From positions 186,001-250,000 of the forward strand of contig NZ_CANMRN010000004.1 in assembly GCF_947500265.1 (NCBI RefSeq): a stretch of 64,000 nucleotides of DNA. Reading direction: 5' to 3'. The notes below the pieces were generated by a model. That model was given only the letters and a program-made list of their open reading frames with translations, had not been told where the DNA came from and did not search any database. Positions 60,036 through 64,000 of this stretch are shown here, piece by piece (the first letter of the stretch is position 1; each line of letters begins with the position of its first letter). The translations under genes and the position numbers were made by a program. The DNA comes from an uncultured Psychrobacter sp. (GTDB lineage Bacteria; Pseudomonadota; Gammaproteobacteria; Pseudomonadales; Moraxellaceae).

Positions 60036-62033
60036 ATGCCAGCTCCAATTAGCGAACGTAAACTAGCCAATGCCATCCGTGTACTGTCGTTTGACGCGGT
60101 TCAAAAAGCCAACTCTGGACATCCGGGTGCGCCAATGGGTATGGCTGATATTGCCGAAGTTTTGTGGCGCAAATTTTTGAAGCACAATCCAGCAGATCCT
60201 AATTGGCACAACCGTGATCGCTTTGTACTGTCAAACGGTCATGGCTCGATGCTTATTTATTCATTGCTACATTTATCAGGTTACGATGTGAGCGTTGATG
60301 ACCTTAAAGGTTTCCGTCAGCTGCATTCAAAAACCCCAGGTCACCCTGAGCTTGGTTACACGCCTGGTGTAGAAACGACGACTGGTCCACTAGGACAAGG
60401 CATTGCTAATGCCGTTGGTTTTGCGATCGCAGAAAAAACCCTAGCCGCACAGTTCAACCGTGACGGTCATAACATCGTCGATCATCATACCTATGCGTTC
60501 TTGGGCGATGGCTGCTTGATGGAAGGTATCAGTCATGAAGTTTGCTCACTAGCTGGCACGTTGGCGCTTGGTAAGTTGGTATTCTTCTATGATGACAATG
60601 GCATCTCAATCGACGGTAATGTCGAAGGCTGGTTCACTGATGATACCGAAGCTCGCTTTGAGTCTTACGGTTGGCAAGTTATCAAAGTTGACGGTCATGA
60701 TACTGATGTAATTACGCAAGCGACTGAGCAAGCGATTGCAGAGACTGCTAAGCCAAGTCTAATCATTTGTAAAACGACTATCGGTGCTGGTAGCCCGAAC
60801 AAGCAAGGTCTAGCGGCCAGTCATGGTGCACCACTTGGTGATGATGAGATTGCCTTGACTCGTGATGCGCTATCTTGGAAGCATGCCCCATTTGAATTAG
60901 ATGACGAAATCTATGAAGCATGGGATGCCAAAGCCAAAGGCGACGTCCAGCAAAAGAACTGGGATGCAGACTTTGCAGCGTATAAAAAAGCCTATCCAGA
61001 GCTTGCAGCAGAATTGTCACGCCGTCTCAATGGCGAGTTGCCTGCTGATTTTGCTAGCCAAGCACAAGCTTATATTCAGCAAACGCAAGAAGCGGGCGGT
61101 GATGTCGCTAGTCGTAAAGCGAGTCAAAATGCTATCAACAGCTTGCAGCCATTATTGCCAGAACTATTGGGCGGTTCAGCAGATTTAGCGGGCTCAAACC
61201 TTACGCTATTCAAAGGTGCTAAAGGCATCGAAAAAGACGCTGACGGTAACTATATCTATTACGGTGTACGTGAGTTCGGTATGACTGCGATTGCCAATGG
61301 TATTGCATTGCATGGCGGCTTTATCCCTTACGTAGCGACGTTCCTCATGTTTATGGAATACGCACGTAACGCAGTACGCATGGGCGCATTGATGAAGCAG
61401 CGTGTCATCCATGTCTATACGCATGACTCTATCGGTCTTGGTGAAGATGGCCCAACGCATCAGCCAGTTGAGCAATTGACTAGCCTACGTACCACGCCAA
61501 ACCTACGTACATGGCGTCCTTGTGATGCGACTGAATCTGCAAGTGCCTGGGTAGAAGCAATCAAGTCTGAAAACAACCCATCAGCATTGATCTTTAGCCG
61601 TCAGAGCTTGCCACATCAAGCACGTGATAGCGAGCAAGTAGCGAACATCACCAAAGGTGGTTATGTACTGGCAAAAGAGCAAAGCGAGCTACAAGCAATC
61701 ATCATCGCCACTGGTTCAGAAGTTGGCCTAGCGATGGAAGCGTACGAAGCGTTGAGCGCGAATGGTGTTGGCGTACGTGTAGTGTCTATGCCATGTGCTG
61801 AGATTTTCGTCGAGCAAGATGCTAGCTATCGCGAGGCCGTATTGCCTACCAATATCCGTGCTCGCGTCGCAGTAGAAGCCGCACATGTAGATTACTGGTA
61901 TAAGTTCGTTGGTCTAGATGGCAAAGTCATCGGTATGACCACTTATGGTGAATCTGCTCCTGCTAGCGACTTGTATAAAGAGTTCGGTATCACGACTGAT
62001 GCTGTGATTGAAGCGGTAAATAGTTTAGTGTAA
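60036..62033 (+). CDS. tkt: Transketolase
   Basis: Thiamine diphosphate enzyme of the pentose phosphate pathway that moves two-carbon units between sugar phosphates. Catalytic histidines in [14 protein letters not shown] and [16 protein letters not shown], the TPP/Mg motif [13 protein letters not shown]...[12 protein letters not shown], and the pyrimidine domain with [11 protein letters not shown] and [19 protein letters not shown]. 665 residues, normal. AGGA 6 nt before the ATG. The 65-residue ORF overlapping its start is rejected. No gapA or pgk is adjacent. Confidence 0.98.
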   Translation: MPAPISERKLANAIRVLSFDAVQKANSGHPGAPMGMADIAEVLWRKFLKHNPADPNWHNRDRFVLSNGHGSMLIYSLLHLSGYDVSVDDLKGFRQLHSKTPGHPELGYTPGVETTTGPLGQGIANAVGFAIAEKTLAAQFNRDGHNIVDHHTYAFLGDGCLMEGISHEVCSLAGTLALGKLVFFYDDNGISIDGNVEGWFTDDTEARFESYGWQVIKVDGHDTDVITQATEQAIAETAKPSLIICKTTIGAGSPNKQGLAASHGAPLGDDEIALTRDALSWKHAPFELDDEIYEAWDAKAKGDVQQKNWDADFAAYKKAYPELAAELSRRLNGELPADFASQAQAYIQQTQEAGGDVASRKASQNAINSLQPLLPELLGGSADLAGSNLTLFKGAKGIEKDADGNYIYYGVREFGMTAIANGIALHGGFIPYVATFLMFMEYARNAVRMGALMKQRVIHVYTHDSIGLGEDGPTHQPVEQLTSLRTTPNLRTWRPCDATESASAWVEAIKSENNPSALIFSRQSLPHQARDSEQVANITKGGYVLAKEQSELQAIIIATGSEVGLAMEAYEALSANGVGVRVVSMPCAEIFVEQDASYREAVLPTNIRARVAVEAAHVDYWYKFVGLDGKVIGMTTYGESAPASDLYKEFGITTDAVIEAVNSLV

Positions 62034-62056
62034 TAAACCTAACTTAGTTAGTATTT

Positions 62057-62093
62057 AAAAAAGAGCTACTAGAGAAATCTAGTGGCTTTTTTT
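62057..62093 (+). terminator. Terminator of tkt
   Basis: AAAAAAGAGCTACTAGA-GAAA-TCTAGTGGCTTTTTTT, one A/G mismatch in a 14-bp stem. Confidence 0.9.
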
Positions 62094-62303
62094 ATGGCTT
62101 AATCTTTGGCTTTTCTTTTGGTCTGCTTTCATCAATATGGCTATCGGTAAAATAACTGCTGCAATCAGTACTAAATTCTGTGCCTTAATATAATGATTTA
62201 GTGGTAAATTAGAATAGATTGATTGCTCACAAAGTTAAGTTTTATTTCTTGTGCAGCTCTCATATAAAAATAAATTATATGACTATAGAACTGGAAAAAT
62301 TAG

Positions 62304-62846
62304 ATGGATAGTATCGAACTGGCAAATGCTATTACATGGCTAAAACAGATTGAACTAAGTGAAGGCTTGATAGCAGCCTGCATAATCGGAATATTTGGGC
62401 TATGCGGTATTCTCATTACTCAGAGATCTGAACGCAAAAAGGAGTATGAAGCCTTTTTGAGAATAAAGTTTGAGGAAGTGGTTTTTAGACTGGTTGATTT
62501 TGCAGCCATTATTCAGGAAGTTCAATCCAAAAGTTTTTCAAGCAATTGCGATGAAGCTTTGGACGTTGATGAGTTTTACAGAGAAGGTGGCAAGATAGAA
62601 ATATTAATAGCTTTATATTTTCCAGAGCTTGAGAAAAAATATGAGTTGTTTTTGAATACAGGGGGAAACCTGATAAATGCACAGCAGGAATATGAAACTA
62701 ATCCTAACGATAGTACTTTAGATGTACTTAAACAGCTTGATGAAGAGTATGATCGGGTTTATAAGAGTTTTTATAAACATATCAAATTATGTTCTTCTAC
62801 TTATGCCAAGCCTTTAAAGCATCGTAAGAGAGTGCTGATTAATTAA
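62304..62846 (+). CDS. Hypothetical small membrane protein, AT-rich gene
   Basis: A 180-residue protein. A membrane helix near residues 20-39 (GLIAACIIGIFGLCGILI) is followed directly by a basic stretch (TQRSERKKEYEAF) and a long, mainly helical, acidic cytoplasmic part (YDRVYKSFYKHIKLC). Proteins of this shape occur widely as DUF-type hypotheticals near horizontally acquired genes. GGAAA about 7 nt upstream supports the start. It is AT-rich compared with tkt. It lies 60 bp before the NERD gene in the same direction and may share its transcript. Confidence 0.72.
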   Translation: MDSIELANAITWLKQIELSEGLIAACIIGIFGLCGILITQRSERKKEYEAFLRIKFEEVVFRLVDFAAIIQEVQSKSFSSNCDEALDVDEFYREGGKIEILIALYFPELEKKYELFLNTGGNLINAQQEYETNPNDSTLDVLKQLDEEYDRVYKSFYKHIKLCSSTYAKPLKHRKRVLIN

Positions 62847-62906
62847 ATTTAAAGAGTCTTGGTATTACGCCTAGTACATTCTATAACCATTCTAAAGATC
62901 GCTACC

Positions 62907-63953
62907 ATGTCCCTAAAATCCTCCTTCAAAGGTTTCCTAGGTGAGACCGTCATCAACGTCGCCATGTGGTTAAAGCTTGAAAAAGATGTTTACCACCGAT
63001 TAAACGGTATTACTTTGCCACGAGCTAATGACGGCAGTACCCAAATCGATCATATCATCGTTTCTGCATACGGCATATTCGTCATCGAAACCAAAAACTA
63101 TAAAGGCTGGATATATGGTAGCGAGAACCAAAGACAATGGACACAAGTTTTCCAAAATGGAAGTAAATTCAAATTCCAGAACCCACTCCGCCAAAACTAC
63201 TTGCACATTAAGACGCTGGCAGATTTATTGGGCTTGGAGCTGAGCTACTTTCATTCGATGATTGCTTTCATCGGTGAGTGCGAATTAAAAACCCGCGATG
63301 AGTTGCCCGAGCATGTATTGACGAGTGGTATGGTCTCGTATGTAAAGAAAAAGCAAGATAAGATACTCACTGAAGATGAGGTTGCATCTATTGTTGAGCA
63401 GATTAATAGCAATAGATTTAGCAAATCGTGGCGCACCAATCGGCAGCACAAAGCCTATCTAAAAGACAAGCATAGCAATCCAAGCCAGAATACAAACAAA
63501 CAGCCTAGCGGTAACGCTAATGATAAACCAATTGCTAAAGTGGCTACTAAGGCTACACCAGAGCCGATAGTAAAAGAGACCGCTAAACGCGCTATTCTAA
63601 AAAGTAGAGAAGTGCATCGATGGTCTGGTCAGACTGAAATTGAATTTAGCGAGTTACCAATTGATAGTATGGACACTCAGCAGGCAGTCACTCAGCATAC
63701 AATTACATCGCACGATATTGCTGATAAGGTTTTTCTTACGCCGTTTGAAGTTATGGAACCTGAACTAGCAGCGAGTTCCTCTGCGACAGATGAAGTGATA
63801 GACCATACAGCTGATTTAATTCAAACACCAACCTGCCCAAGATGTAACGGTGAGATGATAAAGCGCGTGGCAAAAAAAGGCCTGAATCAAGGTCAGACCT
63901 TTTTTGGTTGTAGCAAATTTCCTAAGTGTCGCGGTGTGGTGAATATTGATTAA
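62907..63953 (+). CDS. NERD-domain protein with a C-terminal topoisomerase-type zinc ribbon
   Basis: The N-terminal NERD domain (residues 5 to about 125) is of the restriction-endonuclease-like fold: GFLGETVINVAMWLKL, STQIDHIIVSAYGIFVIETKNYKGWIYG contains the D-x(n)-E-x-K catalytic pattern. A polar linker of about 165 residues follows. The C-terminus CPRCNGEMIKRVAKKGLNQGQTFFGCSKFPKC is a topo I-like Cys4 zinc ribbon that binds nucleic acid. A nuclease or nucleic-acid repair role is inferred. Start at 62907 (MSLKSSF); the TTG ORF-track start is rejected. Its stop codon is followed by short TTAAYC repeats. Confidence 0.88.
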   Translation: MSLKSSFKGFLGETVINVAMWLKLEKDVYHRLNGITLPRANDGSTQIDHIIVSAYGIFVIETKNYKGWIYGSENQRQWTQVFQNGSKFKFQNPLRQNYLHIKTLADLLGLELSYFHSMIAFIGECELKTRDELPEHVLTSGMVSYVKKKQDKILTEDEVASIVEQINSNRFSKSWRTNRQHKAYLKDKHSNPSQNTNKQPSGNANDKPIAKVATKATPEPIVKETAKRAILKSREVHRWSGQTEIEFSELPIDSMDTQQAVTQHTITSHDIADKVFLTPFEVMEPELAASSSATDEVIDHTADLIQTPTCPRCNGEMIKRVAKKGLNQGQTFFGCSKFPKCRGVVNID

Positions 63954-63990
63954 TCGTTAATTATCTTAACCTTAATCATCTTAACCATAT
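63951..63990 (+). repeat. Short TTAATYATCTTAACC repeats at the NERD gene stop codon
   Basis: TTAATTATCTTAACC and TTAATCATCTTAACC are adjacent 15-bp copies with one difference, starting 8 bp after the TAA of the NERD gene. Confidence 0.55.
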
Positions 63991-64000
63991 ATCTCTTCTA

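Noticed and set aside
59855-60052. 65-residue ORF overlapping the tkt start
   Set aside because: It runs into tkt in another frame, has no ribosome site, and covers the tkt promoter region.

Overview
This window is chromosomal DNA of a gammaproteobacterium of the Moraxellaceae, most probably Psychrobacter. The evidence is moderate-to-low GC, the gene order pyrG-kdsA-(copper genes)-eno-ftsB-ispD, the adjacency of purN-purM, a PerM-like permease and hda, a large AceA-type isocitrate lyase, and many hydrophilic D/N/S/T-rich tails on housekeeping enzymes. This is inferred from protein sequences and gene order, not from a search. There is no prophage, IS element, CRISPR array or rRNA operon. The only RNA gene I can support is one tRNA-Glu(TTC).

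Layout. 0-10.4 kb: the 3' end of topA, sodC, lon, an NhaC/YuiF-type antiporter, two small unknown genes, a 5-formyl-THF cyclo-ligase and fumC. 10.5-16.6 kb: an AT-rich DUF4238 gene, a MipA/OmpV outer-membrane protein, a rhomboid protease, an FMN-dependent lactate dehydrogenase, a glutaredoxin-like protein and mtgA. 16.7-21.4 kb: ppk1, then four consecutive small, strongly acidic, apparently disordered proteins, then convergent miaE. 22-27.2 kb: malate synthase G and two tandem paralogous porins, the second starting with TTG. 27.4-36.5 kb: pyrG, kdsA, a copper module (HMA-like protein without CxxC, CopZ, CopA), eno, ftsB and ispD. 36.9-45.8 kb: a membrane-anchored BLUF photoreceptor, tRNA-Glu, a small basic membrane protein, RNase T, pyrC, argG, an unknown membrane protein, an L,D-transpeptidase and a CYTH/CHAD triphosphatase. 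45.9-51 kb: isocitrate lyase, a LysR regulator and a succinate-semialdehyde dehydrogenase. 51.1-64 kb: purN/purM, a PerM-like protein, hda, a DUF2057 protein, dps, a YcxB-like protein, serS, tkt, a small membrane protein and a NERD-domain protein with a topoisomerase-type zinc ribbon.

How the genes work together. AceA and GlcB complete the glyoxylate shunt from separate loci. With FumC and the lactate and succinate-semialdehyde dehydrogenases they suggest growth on C2-C4 acids rather than sugars. PyrG/PyrC, PurM/PurN, ArgG and SerS are ordinary biosynthesis and translation functions. KdsA, MtgA, FtsB, IspD and the L,D-transpeptidase serve the envelope. Lon, Dps, SodC, Ppk1 and CopA/CopZ are stress functions.

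The least explained items are: the four-gene acidic protein cluster; a pair of related 50-bp elements sitting between stop codon and terminator of topA and of fumC; a nested 70-bp inverted repeat between pyrC and rnt; tandem repeats that begin at stop codons (lldD, hda, the NERD gene); an HMA-fold protein lacking metal ligands beside the copper genes; and the BLUF protein with a C-terminal membrane anchor. I did not find one clearly novel multi-gene system. The acidic cluster is the best candidate.
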